Below are positions 56,992-64,000 of a DNA stretch of 64,000 nt, piece after piece. Position numbers and translations under genes: made by a program. Numbering within the stretch: position 1 is the stretch's first letter; each line of letters opens with the position of its first letter. This DNA is from Methylobacterium oryzae (GTDB lineage Bacteria > Pseudomonadota > Alphaproteobacteria > Rhizobiales > Beijerinckiaceae). Location of the stretch: positions 372,001 through 436,000 of the forward strand of contig NZ_CP090349.1 of NCBI RefSeq assembly GCF_021398735.1, in the 5' to 3' direction. The notes below the pieces were generated by a model, which worked only from the letters and a program-made list of their open reading frames with translations, had not been told where the DNA came from and ran no database searches.

Positions 56992-57085
56992 AATCCCGTC
57001 TAGAGCTGGGGAATAGTACGTATCATGGGATTATAAGTCGGCATATGAACCCGGCTTAAACGAAGTCCCTGCTTCCTGGCGCCCG

Positions 57086-59605
57086 GTGAACAACTGGGGC
57101 GGCTCGGTGAGCGCGCAGCACGACGACGGACAGACGGGCAAGAACCTCCTCCGGCACTGGCAGGATTGCCGGACGCCGGGGGCGCCGATCCCGTCCTACG
57201 AGGCCGTCGTGCTCGGGAGTCTTGGCCGCCTCGCCGACCGGGCCGCCCTGGTGACGACCCGCGACGGGCGGGCCGCCCGGATCCTCTGGGCGGGCCAGGT
57301 CTTCGGCGCCTGGCTCGCGCAGGGTGCCGAAGGCGCGGAGGGCGCGTTGTCCGGGATCGTCCCGGCCGAGATCATCCCGACGGAGACCCTCCCAGTCGAC
57401 GCGCTCCCGATCGAGCTGCGCGAGCCCGTCGACGAGATGGTCGCGGCCGCCCTCACGTCCGGCCAGCCCGCCTTCGCCCGGTGCGATCGCCTCGCCGTCG
57501 GGGTGGTGACATCGACCCGCCTCGTCGGCGTGCCCCTGGGCAACCGCTGGGGCGAGCCGTTCGTGCTGGTCGGGTTCGACGGGGCGAGCGTCCGGACCGA
57601 GCTGGTCCAGGCGATGTTCACCGCCACCGACCAGGGCATCCTGGCCCTCAGCACGGTCCGGGACGCGGCCGGCCGGCCGGTCGATTTCAAGATCGTCGCC
57701 CTCAACCGCGGGGCCGAGCGCCTGCTGGAACGCCCCGCCGCCGCCCTGCAGTGGCAGCGCGTGGGCCAGCTCTTCCCGGGGGCCGTCACCGCGCGGACGA
57801 TCGCGACGCTCGCCGCCATGGTCGAGCGGGGCGGGCGCGCGGCCTTCGAGCTGAGCCGTCCCCGCTCCGACGGCGGCACGCTCTACCTCAAGGTCGAGGC
57901 GGGCTGCGTCGGCGATCTCGTCTCGGTCACGATGACGGATGTCGGCGACATCAAGGCCCGAGAGGCCTCGTTCCGGCTCCTGTTCGAGAACAACCCGGTG
58001 CCGATGTGGGTCGTGGCCGACGCGCGCGACCGGTTCCTGGCGGTCAACGACGCGGCCATCGCCCATTACGGCTACAGCCGCGAGCAGTTCCTGGAGCGGG
58101 CGCCGGCCGATCTCGCCATGGCCGCCGACGCGGCGCCGGCACCCGGCCTGCCGCCCACCGGCACCCTCCACCGCCGCGCCGACGGCTCCGCGATCGAGGT
58201 GTCCCTGTTCCAGCGGGCGATGCCGTTCGAGGGGCGGCAGGCCGTGCTCGAGGCCGCCATCGACATGACCGAGCGGCGCCGGGCCGAGGCCCGCATCGCC
58301 CACATGGCCCATCACGACGCGCTCACCGGGCTGCCGAACCGCGTGCTGTTCCGGGACCGCCTCGCCGAGGCGATCGCCCGCCACGCCCGGGACGGCGAGG
58401 CGGCGGTGCTGCTCTGCCTCGACCTCGACAAGTTCAAGATCGTGAACGACACGCTGGGCCACCCGGTCGGCGACAAGCTGCTGCGCGAGGCGGCCGAGCG
58501 GATCGCCGGATGCCTGCGCGAGGACGACCTCGTGGCCCGGCTCGGCGGCGACGAGTTCGCCATCCTGGTGCGCGGGCCGGACCTCCCGGCGCTGGCGGAC
58601 GGGCTGATCGCGCGGGTGATCGCCGAACTCGGCCGCCCCTTCCGGCTGGACGGCCAGGATTGCCACATCGGCACCAGCATCGGCGTCGCCTGCCTGCCCC
58701 GGGACGGCACTGATCCCGAGACGCTGATGAAGAACGCCGACCTCGCCCTCTACCGGGCGAAGGCCGAGGGCGGCGGCACCTTCCGGTGCTTCGAGCCGGA
58801 GATGGATGCCTGGGTGCAGGCGCGGCGGCGGCGCGAGAACGAGCTGCGCGAGGCTTTCGCCCGCGGCCAGTTCTCGCTGGTCTACCAGCCGCTGATGGAT
58901 GCCCGCGCCGGTCGGATCCTCGCCTTCGAGGCGCTGCTGCGCTGGCACCACCCGGAGCACGGCCCGGTCTCTCCGGCCGAGTTCGTGCCGCTCGCCGAGG
59001 AGACCGGCCTGATCGTGCCGATCGGCGCCTGGGTGATGCAGACTGCCTTCGCCGAGGCGGCGACCTGGCCGGAGGCGATCCGGCTCGCCGTGAACCTCTC
59101 CCCGATCCAGTTCCGCAACCGCGACTTGGTCGAGACCGTGCGCGGGGCGCTCGCCGCCGCGGGGCTCGACCCGCGGCGCCTCGAGCTGGAGATCACCGAA
59201 TCGGTCCTGCTCGCCGACAGCGCCGCCAACCTCGCGACGCTGCACGCGCTGCGGGCCATGGGCATCCGGATCGCGATGGACGATTTCGGCACCGGCTATT
59301 CCAGCCTCGGCTACCTGCGCAGCTTCCCGTTCGACAAGATCAAGCTCGACCGCTCCTTCGTGAGCCAGGTCGGCGAGAACACCCACTGCACGGCGATCGT
59401 GCGCGCGGTGGCGAGCCTGGGCACCAGCCTCGGCATCGCCACCACCGCCGAGGGCGTCGAGACCGCCGAGCAGCTCGCGATGCTCCGCGCCGAGGGCTAC
59501 GACGAGGTTCAGGGCTTCCTGTTCAGCCGCGCGGTCCCGGGTCCCGAGGCCCGCCGCCTGATCGAGCGCGCGCGGGAGGCGGTCCCGGACGACCGGGCGG
59601 CCTGA
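57086..59605 (+). CDS. PAS-GGDEF-EAL cyclic-di-GMP turnover protein
   Basis: 839 residues from a GTG. An N-terminal PAS-like region (about 35-290) and a clear PAS (about 295-405, RLLFENNPVPMWVVADARDRFLAVNDAAIAHYGYS) precede a GGDEF domain (RLGGDEFAIL, with I-site RxxD intact in REDD) and an EAL domain (FEALLRWHHPEHG, NLSPIQFRN, EITESVLL, DDFGTGYSSL, IKLDRSF, EGVET). Both catalytic sets look complete, so it may both make and degrade cyclic-di-GMP. No membrane segment is seen. It follows mcd by 94 bp of AT-rich sequence with likely promoter. Confidence 0.93.
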   Translation: MNNWGGSVSAQHDDGQTGKNLLRHWQDCRTPGAPIPSYEAVVLGSLGRLADRAALVTTRDGRAARILWAGQVFGAWLAQGAEGAEGALSGIVPAEIIPTETLPVDALPIELREPVDEMVAAALTSGQPAFARCDRLAVGVVTSTRLVGVPLGNRWGEPFVLVGFDGASVRTELVQAMFTATDQGILALSTVRDAAGRPVDFKIVALNRGAERLLERPAAALQWQRVGQLFPGAVTARTIATLAAMVERGGRAAFELSRPRSDGGTLYLKVEAGCVGDLVSVTMTDVGDIKAREASFRLLFENNPVPMWVVADARDRFLAVNDAAIAHYGYSREQFLERAPADLAMAADAAPAPGLPPTGTLHRRADGSAIEVSLFQRAMPFEGRQAVLEAAIDMTERRRAEARIAHMAHHDALTGLPNRVLFRDRLAEAIARHARDGEAAVLLCLDLDKFKIVNDTLGHPVGDKLLREAAERIAGCLREDDLVARLGGDEFAILVRGPDLPALADGLIARVIAELGRPFRLDGQDCHIGTSIGVACLPRDGTDPETLMKNADLALYRAKAEGGGTFRCFEPEMDAWVQARRRRENELREAFARGQFSLVYQPLMDARAGRILAFEALLRWHHPEHGPVSPAEFVPLAEETGLIVPIGAWVMQTAFAEAATWPEAIRLAVNLSPIQFRNRDLVETVRGALAAAGLDPRRLELEITESVLLADSAANLATLHALRAMGIRIAMDDFGTGYSSLGYLRSFPFDKIKLDRSFVSQVGENTHCTAIVRAVASLGTSLGIATTAEGVETAEQLAMLRAEGYDEVQGFLFSRAVPGPEARRLIERAREAVPDDRAA

Positions 59606-59626
59606 TCCGCCCGGCCCGCGCGGGAC

Positions 59627-59803
59627 CTACTTGGTGACCTTCACCGAGACCGGGTCGCTCGACGGGAAGGTCTCCTCCAGGGCGTCGTCCAGGCGCTCGT
59701 TCAGCTTCTCCTGCTTGTTGTCGGGGTTCTTGGCGTCGCCCGGCTTGGCGCTGCCCTGCTGGAAGCCCGGCTTGGTCTCGTTCGGCTTGTGGGTCTCGGC
59801 CAT
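59627..59803 (-). CDS. Small conserved EETFPSSDP-motif protein
   Basis: 58 residues, hydrophilic, rich in Lys/Asn/Gln: MAETHKPNETKPGFQQGSAK, then DNKQEKLNERLDDALEETFPSSDPVSVKVTK. The C-terminal (L)EETFPASDPVSV-type motif is shared by many small alphaproteobacterial proteins of unknown function. It converges with the GGDEF-EAL gene, 21 bp apart. An upstream in-frame ATG would add 17 unlikely residues. Confidence 0.75.
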   Translation of the reverse strand: MAETHKPNETKPGFQQGSAKPGDAKNPDNKQEKLNERLDDALEETFPSSDPVSVKVTK

Positions 59804-59904
59804 GTCGCTCGCTCGTCCGTGACGGAGGCACGCAAGGGTGCCGGTGGGCATCAACGCGAGGGAGGGCGGGTGTTTCCGATCTTTCGGGCCTGATCGGTGC
59901 GCCC

Positions 59905-59996
59905 CGTCATCGCGCGCGCAGCGGAGCGACGCAGAACCGCGCCGCGTGCCGAGGCGACCCGCTGCCCTGGATTGCTCCGCCGCGCTCGCGAGGACG
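59905..59996. repeat. Palindromic intergenic repeat, copy C
   Basis: CGTCATCGCGCGCGCAGCGG at the left mirrors CCGCCGCGCTCGCGAGGACG at the right, with CCCTGGATTGCTCCG before the right end. It has the same landmarks as copies A and B. It lies between a small minus-strand gene start and the glycosyltransferase stop. Confidence 0.72.
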
Positions 59997-60014
59997 TGCG
60001 CACCGGAATCGTCC

Positions 60015-61268
60015 TCAGGCGGTCGCCAGCGGCCGCCCGAGCGGGCCGCGGGCCGCGGCCTCGCGCAGGACCGTCCCGTAGACGGCCTCGAGACGGTCGA
60101 GATGGGTGTCCAGGGTCAGGGGCGCGGCCCAGTAGCGCTCGTGCGCGGCCCGGCCCATCCGGGCGGCGAGGCCGTCGTCGGTCAGGCGGCGCAGGTGCGC
60201 GGCGAGGTCGTCCGGGTCGCCCGAGCGGAACCAGAATCCGGTCTCGCCGTCGGCCACGGCCTCGCGGCCCGCGCAGGCGTCGCTCACGATCACCGGCGCG
60301 CCGCAGGCCAGCGCCTCGTAGACGGTGAGCGGCTGGCCCTCGTACCAGACGCTCGGGAAGACCAGCGCCCGGGCCCGCCGCATCAGCGCCTGCACGGCCG
60401 CGGCGTCGCGCCAGCCGAGCATCACCGCCTCGGGATAGCGCGCGGCGAGGTCGGCCCGTTCGGGGCCGTCGCCCACGAAGGCCGCCCGCACGCCCGCCCG
60501 GCGGGCCGCCTCGGCGAAGATCGGCGCGCCCTTCTCGGTGGAGATCCGCCCGACGAACAGGAAGTCGCCCGGCGGCCCGTCGTGGACCGGCGCCGGCGCC
60601 ACCGCGATGGGGTTGTCGACCCGGTGGAAGGCGGTGCCGCGGGGCAGGAGCGGCCGCACGACGCTCTCCTGCAGGTCGCTGATCGTGATGACGTGGGCGA
60701 ACAGCTCCGGCAGCCGGGCCACGTGGGCGAGGCCGGCGTGGCGGACCATCCGGGCCACCTTGCGCGGGTAGCTGCGCGCGTCGCAGTTCGCCACGATGCA
60801 GGCGGGCGACATCGGGGTGCGGTGGCAGATCCGCTGCGCCGGGTAGGCGTAGAAGCCGCCGGTCGGGCAGACGAGGAAGAACTCGTGCATCGTGTAGAGG
60901 CAGGGCAGCCCCGAGGCCCGGAGCGCGGTGCCGATCGACGGCGACAGCGCCTTGGCGAAGGCGTGGACGTGGACCAGCGTGTCGCGGGGATCGCAGGCGG
61001 CGAGTTCCGCCGCCAGGGCGCGGCAGGCCGGCCCGTTCCAGATCGCCTGGACCGCGAAGGCGAGCTTGCTGCGCGCCGTGGTGACGTCGTCCTGGTCCAG
61101 GCAGACCACCCGGACGCCGGCCGGCTCGAGCCGCGGGTCCACCGGGCCGACCGCGGCGAACAGGCTGACGCGGATCCCCCGGGCGGCGAGCCCCAGGGCG
61201 GATTCGATGGCCACCTTGGCCTGGCCGCCGTTGATCGCGGCGTGGTCTGCGACGAGGACGACGTGCAC
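60015..61268 (-). CDS. Glycosyltransferase family 4
   Basis: 417 residues from the GTG at 61268 with GGAAG before it. The N-terminal domain shows VVLVADHAAINGGQAKVAIESALGLAARG and the acceptor-side LYTMHEFFLVCPTGGFYAYP. The GT1-type C-terminal domain shows FVGRISTEKGAPIFAEAARRAG and YEGQPLTVYEALACGAPVIVSD. It transfers sugar from an NDP donor, probably to a surface polysaccharide. It is divergent from and similar to the next glycosyltransferase. Cys-rich middle (CPTGGFY, CHRTPMSPACIVANC) recalls the RapF/CpsF-like subgroup. Confidence 0.9.
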   Translation of the reverse strand: MHVVLVADHAAINGGQAKVAIESALGLAARGIRVSLFAAVGPVDPRLEPAGVRVVCLDQDDVTTARSKLAFAVQAIWNGPACRALAAELAACDPRDTLVHVHAFAKALSPSIGTALRASGLPCLYTMHEFFLVCPTGGFYAYPAQRICHRTPMSPACIVANCDARSYPRKVARMVRHAGLAHVARLPELFAHVITISDLQESVVRPLLPRGTAFHRVDNPIAVAPAPVHDGPPGDFLFVGRISTEKGAPIFAEAARRAGVRAAFVGDGPERADLAARYPEAVMLGWRDAAAVQALMRRARALVFPSVWYEGQPLTVYEALACGAPVIVSDACAGREAVADGETGFWFRSGDPDDLAAHLRRLTDDGLAARMGRAAHERYWAAPLTLDTHLDRLEAVYGTVLREAAARGPLGRPLATA

Positions 61269-61392
61269 GTCAGGACTTCCGCCGCTGCGATCCGGGACCG
61301 ACAGCTGTATCCGGCCGCGGTTGATCGCCCGTAAACCGGTCTGCCCCATCCTCCCGGCGCGCGAGAGCGATCGATCCCCGGGAGGGTTCACC

Positions 61393-62664
61393 GTGCACGT
61401 CGTGATCCTGGCCGAGTTCGCGGCCGCCAGCGGCGGCGCCGAGAAGGTCGCGCTCGAATCGGCCCGCGGGCTCGCCGAGGCCGGCCTCGGCGTCACCTAC
61501 ATCCAGGCGATCCCGGGCCCCGTCGACCCGCTCCTCGACCATGCCGGCATCCGCCGGATCGACCTCGGCCTGCCCGACATCTGGTCGCTCGGTGCCGCGC
61601 GGGCCGCCGCCGCCGGGATCTGGCACGCGGCCGCCGCACGCCGGCTCGCCGACGCCCTCGCCGGCCTCGCCGCGCCGCCGGACTGCATCCACCTGCACCA
61701 GTGGACCCGGACCCTGTCGCCGGCGATCGTCCCGGTCCTGTCGGAGACCGGGGTGCCGCTGGTCGTCACGCTGCACGACTACGCCCTGGCCTGCCCGAAC
61801 GGCGTCTACTACCGCTTCGACCGGGCCGAGCCCTGCGGGCTCGCGCCCCTGTCGGCCGCCTGCCTGGCGGCGCCCTGCGACCCGCGCAGCCGGGTGCACA
61901 AGGCCGTGCGAGTCGCCCGCGCCGCGGCGCTGCGTCAGGTCGTCGGCCGGGCCAGCCGACGCCGCCCGCTCCACGTCGTCCATGTCTGCGATGCCAGCCG
62001 CCAGCGGCTCGGCGCCCTCCTGGGCGGCTACGCCCTAGCGCATCACAGGATCGACAATCCCGTCCGGCTCCCGGACGGGCCGGCGGCCGAGCCCGCCCGC
62101 GGCGACGCGATCGCCTATGTGGGGCGCCTCACCCGCGAGAAGGGCGCCGACCTCGTGGCCGACGCCGCCCGCGCCGCGGGGCTCCCGGCCCTGTTCATCG
62201 GCGCCGGGCCCCTGGAGGCGGAGCTGCGCGCCCGGGACGGCGTCGAGGTGATCGGCTGGCAGCGGCCCGAGGCGGTCTGGGCGACGCTCCGGGCCCGCGC
62301 CCGGGCGCTCGCCGCGCCCTCCCGCTGGTACGAGACCGGGCCGCTCACGGTCTACGAGGCGCTGGCGGCCGGCATTCCGGTCGTGGCTTCCGACCGCTCC
62401 GGCGCCGCTGAGAAGGTCCGGCACGGCCGGACCGGCTTCGTGGTCGCGCCGGAGATCGCGCCCCTCGCCGAGGCGTTCGCGGCGCTCCGGGACGACGCCC
62501 TGGCGGCCGCCCTCGGGGCCGAGGCGCGCCGCCTCTTCCGGGTGGCCCCGATGGGTCTGGCGGCTCACACAGCGGCGCTCCGCGCGCTCTACGCCGGCCT
62601 GGCCGAATCGGCGGCCGGTGCGATGCAGCATCCACCCGCGCTCGCCCTGGAGCAACGATCCTGA
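61393..62664 (+). CDS. Glycosyltransferase family 4 (paralog of the divergent neighbour)
   Basis: 423 residues from the GTG at 61393 after GGAGGG. Domain layout equals its divergent neighbour: VVILAEFAAASGGAEKVALESARGLAEAG, TLHDYALACPNGVYYRF with the same Cys pattern (CGLAPLSAACLAAPC), YVGRLTREKGADLVADAARAAG and YETGPLTVYEALAAGIPVVASD. The two genes share mirrored first codons (GTGCACGTCGT) across 124 bp, so an inverted duplication or a shared bidirectional promoter is likely. Confidence 0.9.
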   Translation: MHVVILAEFAAASGGAEKVALESARGLAEAGLGVTYIQAIPGPVDPLLDHAGIRRIDLGLPDIWSLGAARAAAAGIWHAAAARRLADALAGLAAPPDCIHLHQWTRTLSPAIVPVLSETGVPLVVTLHDYALACPNGVYYRFDRAEPCGLAPLSAACLAAPCDPRSRVHKAVRVARAAALRQVVGRASRRRPLHVVHVCDASRQRLGALLGGYALAHHRIDNPVRLPDGPAAEPARGDAIAYVGRLTREKGADLVADAARAAGLPALFIGAGPLEAELRARDGVEVIGWQRPEAVWATLRARARALAAPSRWYETGPLTVYEALAAGIPVVASDRSGAAEKVRHGRTGFVVAPEIAPLAEAFAALRDDALAAALGAEARRLFRVAPMGLAAHTAALRALYAGLAESAAGAMQHPPALALEQRS

Positions 62665-62994
62665 ATCCTCCGGTGTGCTTGGTATACCAGAAGAATTCAC
62701 GATCCGTTCGCGCCCCTCTGGACAGGGAGATAGTTTTTTGCCAATCGGGTTTCCGCGGGGATCAGCAATCTTAGCCGACTGAGTCAATGGTGTAGCTTGC
62801 TCGCAACCTGCTATCTGGCCCTGGCACCGGGTCGATGACTTCGTGACATCATCGGATCGGAACTTTATCGGGCCTCCGGATCCGTGAGTGCGCCCCGAAC
62901 CTGCACTTGACTTCTTGTTGCAGTGCAACATATAGAGGGGCGTCAACGCGGACGCATGCGGCGTCCCGCTCCAAGGATGATGCTGGAGACATCG
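62665..62994. other. Intergenic region upstream of the phasin gene
   Basis: 330 bp, AT-richer than the flanks. TGGTATACCA (62680-62689) is a perfect 10-bp palindrome of the type bound by FadR-subfamily GntR regulators. The promoter at 62907-62936 is listed separately. No gene was recognised. Confidence 0.45.
62907..62936 (+). promoter_or_regulatory. Promoter with embedded operator for the phasin gene
   Basis: -35 TTGACT (62907-62912), a 17- to 18-bp spacer and -10 ATATAG/TATAGA (62930-62936) form a near-consensus sigma-70 promoter 59 bp before the start codon. The spacer holds the perfect palindrome TGTTGCA-G-TGCAACA (62916-62930). PhaR-type repressors of polyhydroxyalkanoate granule genes bind similar TGC/GCA palindromes, so repression by PhaR is likely. 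Confidence 0.75.
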
Positions 62995-63351
62995 ATGCAG
63001 ACCCCGAACTTCGAGATCCCGACCGAGATGCGCGACTTCGCCGACAAGAGCGTCGATCAGGCCCGGACCGCCGTCGGCACCATGATGGCGAACGCCGTGA
63101 AGGCCGCCGAGCAGGTCCAGGCCTCGGGCCAGACCTTCCAGTCGACCCTCAGCGCCGCGGTCGCGAAGGGGTTCGATCACGCGCAGGCCAACGCCAACGC
63201 GACCTTCGACTTCGCCCAGAAGCTGGTGCGCACGAAGGATCTCCGCGAGGCGTTCGAGCTCCAGTCCGAGTTCGTCCGCAGCCAGTTCGCCGCGCTCCAG
63301 GCCCAGGCCAAGGATTACGGCACCCTGGCGCAGAACGCCGCCGCCCGCTGA
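62995..63351 (+). CDS. Phasin family protein
   Basis: 118 residues of amphipathic helix (MQTPNFEIPTEMRDFADKSV, then QARTAVGTMMANAVKAAEQV; FDFAQKLVRTKDLREAFELQSEFVRSQFAALQAQAKDYG), matching the phasin_2 pattern. Phasins coat polyhydroxybutyrate granules. The start is ATG 62995 with GGAG six bases before it; ATGs at 62977 and 62980 are less likely. A second phasin-like gene follows 193 bp later. Confidence 0.92.
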   Translation: MQTPNFEIPTEMRDFADKSVDQARTAVGTMMANAVKAAEQVQASGQTFQSTLSAAVAKGFDHAQANANATFDFAQKLVRTKDLREAFELQSEFVRSQFAALQAQAKDYGTLAQNAAAR

Positions 63352-63544
63352 GGCCGGCCGCCCCGGTCCGCGATCGGGGCACGAAGACCGGGATCCGGCA
63401 GGGCCGTCCAGGCCCGCCGGATCCCCCGCTCTGACGCCCGGGCGTCACGGGCCCGGCGCCGACACCGCCGGCGAGCCGGCCGCGCACGACCTCCGGCCGC
63501 CGCTCCGTCGAGACGGGCCGACGCCGACAGGAGGAGATCGCGCG

Positions 63545-64000
63545 ATGGGAAAGCCGCGTCGACCGAGGAGCCGTCCCGCCGGGACGCCCCAGCCGTTGCA
63601 GGACGCGTCGGCCCCCCCCGAGATCCAGGCCGCAGCCGCCCCGATCGCGGCGGATGAACCCGATCAAGCGCCCGCTCCGGCGCCTGACCAATCGCCTGAC
63701 CACTTCGCCGAGGCCGTCCGGACCGGCGCCGAGACCGCGCCCGACGGCGCGGTGGACGTCCCGTCCGACCCGGTGGCCACAGCCGCCGCGACGACGTCCG
63801 AAGCCGAGTTCGAAGCCCGGTCCGAAGCCGAGTCCGGAACCGGGGCGGTGATCGACATCGCCCCCCGGCCGGTGCCGGGCGCGGGTCCGGGACTCGTCGC
63901 GGCCGCGAACCGAATCAGCTTCACCCCCGACCGCCTCGACGTCGTCGAGATCGGCTCGATCATCGCCCGCTACGTGCGCGGCGAGGGCGAGGCGGCCGTC
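63545..64000 (+). CDS. Second phasin-like protein with acidic disordered N-terminus (partial)
   Basis: An open frame from ATG 63545, preceded by AGGAGGAGA, runs off the right edge (152 residues seen). A basic start (MGKPRRPRSRPAGTP) is followed by a long Ala/Pro/Glu/Asp-rich segment (about residues 20-110), then RISFTPDRLDVVEIGSIIARYVRGEGEAAV, which resembles the beginning of a phasin or granule-associated domain. The family is inferred from this segment and from the adjacent phasin gene; the rest is outside the window. Confidence 0.55.
   Translation, partial: MGKPRRPRSRPAGTPQPLQDASAPPEIQAAAAPIAADEPDQAPAPAPDQSPDHFAEAVRTGAETAPDGAVDVPSDPVATAAATTSEAEFEARSEAESGTGAVIDIAPRPVPGAGPGLVAAANRISFTPDRLDVVEIGSIIARYVRGEGEAAV

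Overview
The window reads as a chromosomal piece of a high-GC alphaproteobacterium, most likely a Methylobacterium-type member of the Rhizobiales. The grounds are the very GC-rich coding sequence with GC-rich third codon positions, a long acyl-CoA dehydrogenase that looks like methylsuccinyl-CoA dehydrogenase of the ethylmalonyl-CoA pathway, a MucR/Ros regulator, an NdvA-type glucan exporter, phasins, and about 90-bp palindromic intergenic repeats of a kind seen in Methylobacterium and Bradyrhizobium. The genus is an inference; no rRNA, tRNA, transposase, integrase, phage gene or CRISPR array was seen.

Layout. 1-2847 (minus): a MoxR ATPase / DUF58 / DUF4381 / membrane von Willebrand operon, cut by the left edge. 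3105-10534: MgtC-like protein, a small hypothetical, an NlpC/P60 peptidase, ispH, thrB, zwf and the metal exporter dmeF. 10567-20333 (minus): a four-gene RND multidrug efflux operon (adaptor, two different permeases, outer-membrane factor). One permease carries a low-complexity insertion of about 110 residues, and the outer-membrane gene begins inside a palindromic repeat next to a near-perfect parS-like sequence. 20632-25229: a tiny membrane ORF, an aminotransferase, a DUF4112 protein, an orphan YejE-type permease and MucR. 25362-32694: a GlcD-like flavoprotein, arabinose-5-phosphate isomerase, a SHOCT protein, a nitroreductase, a divergent GSCFA/WcbI pair and a single-domain response regulator. 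33044-40329: the envelope and housekeeping cluster pal-cpoB-tilS-ftsH-(tauE)-glmM. 40380-43938: YjbR, two outer-membrane beta-barrel proteins, a small exported protein and an HNH nuclease. 44460-53078: a large MscS channel, a PAS-GGDEF protein, a CAP lipoprotein, NdvA, a YihY protein and an EamA transporter. 53205-64000: a Rieske/AIF-type reductase, a 68-aa exported protein, Mcd, a GGDEF-EAL protein, a divergent pair of family 4 glycosyltransferases, a phasin with a well-defined promoter/operator, and the start of a second phasin-like gene.

Most genes are housekeeping or envelope functions. The common theme is the cell surface: Tol-Pal parts, outer-membrane proteins, efflux, glucan export, glycosyltransferases, GSCFA/WcbI, and KDO and amino-sugar precursors. 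Carbon-storage and C1/C2 metabolism (Mcd, phasins, Zwf) make up the rest. No self-contained, clearly new defence or biosynthetic system was recognised. The most unusual items are the permease insertion, the repeat-borne start of the outer-membrane factor with the parS-like site beside it, the cysteine-less MucR, the paired divergent surface-sugar genes and the phasin operator.
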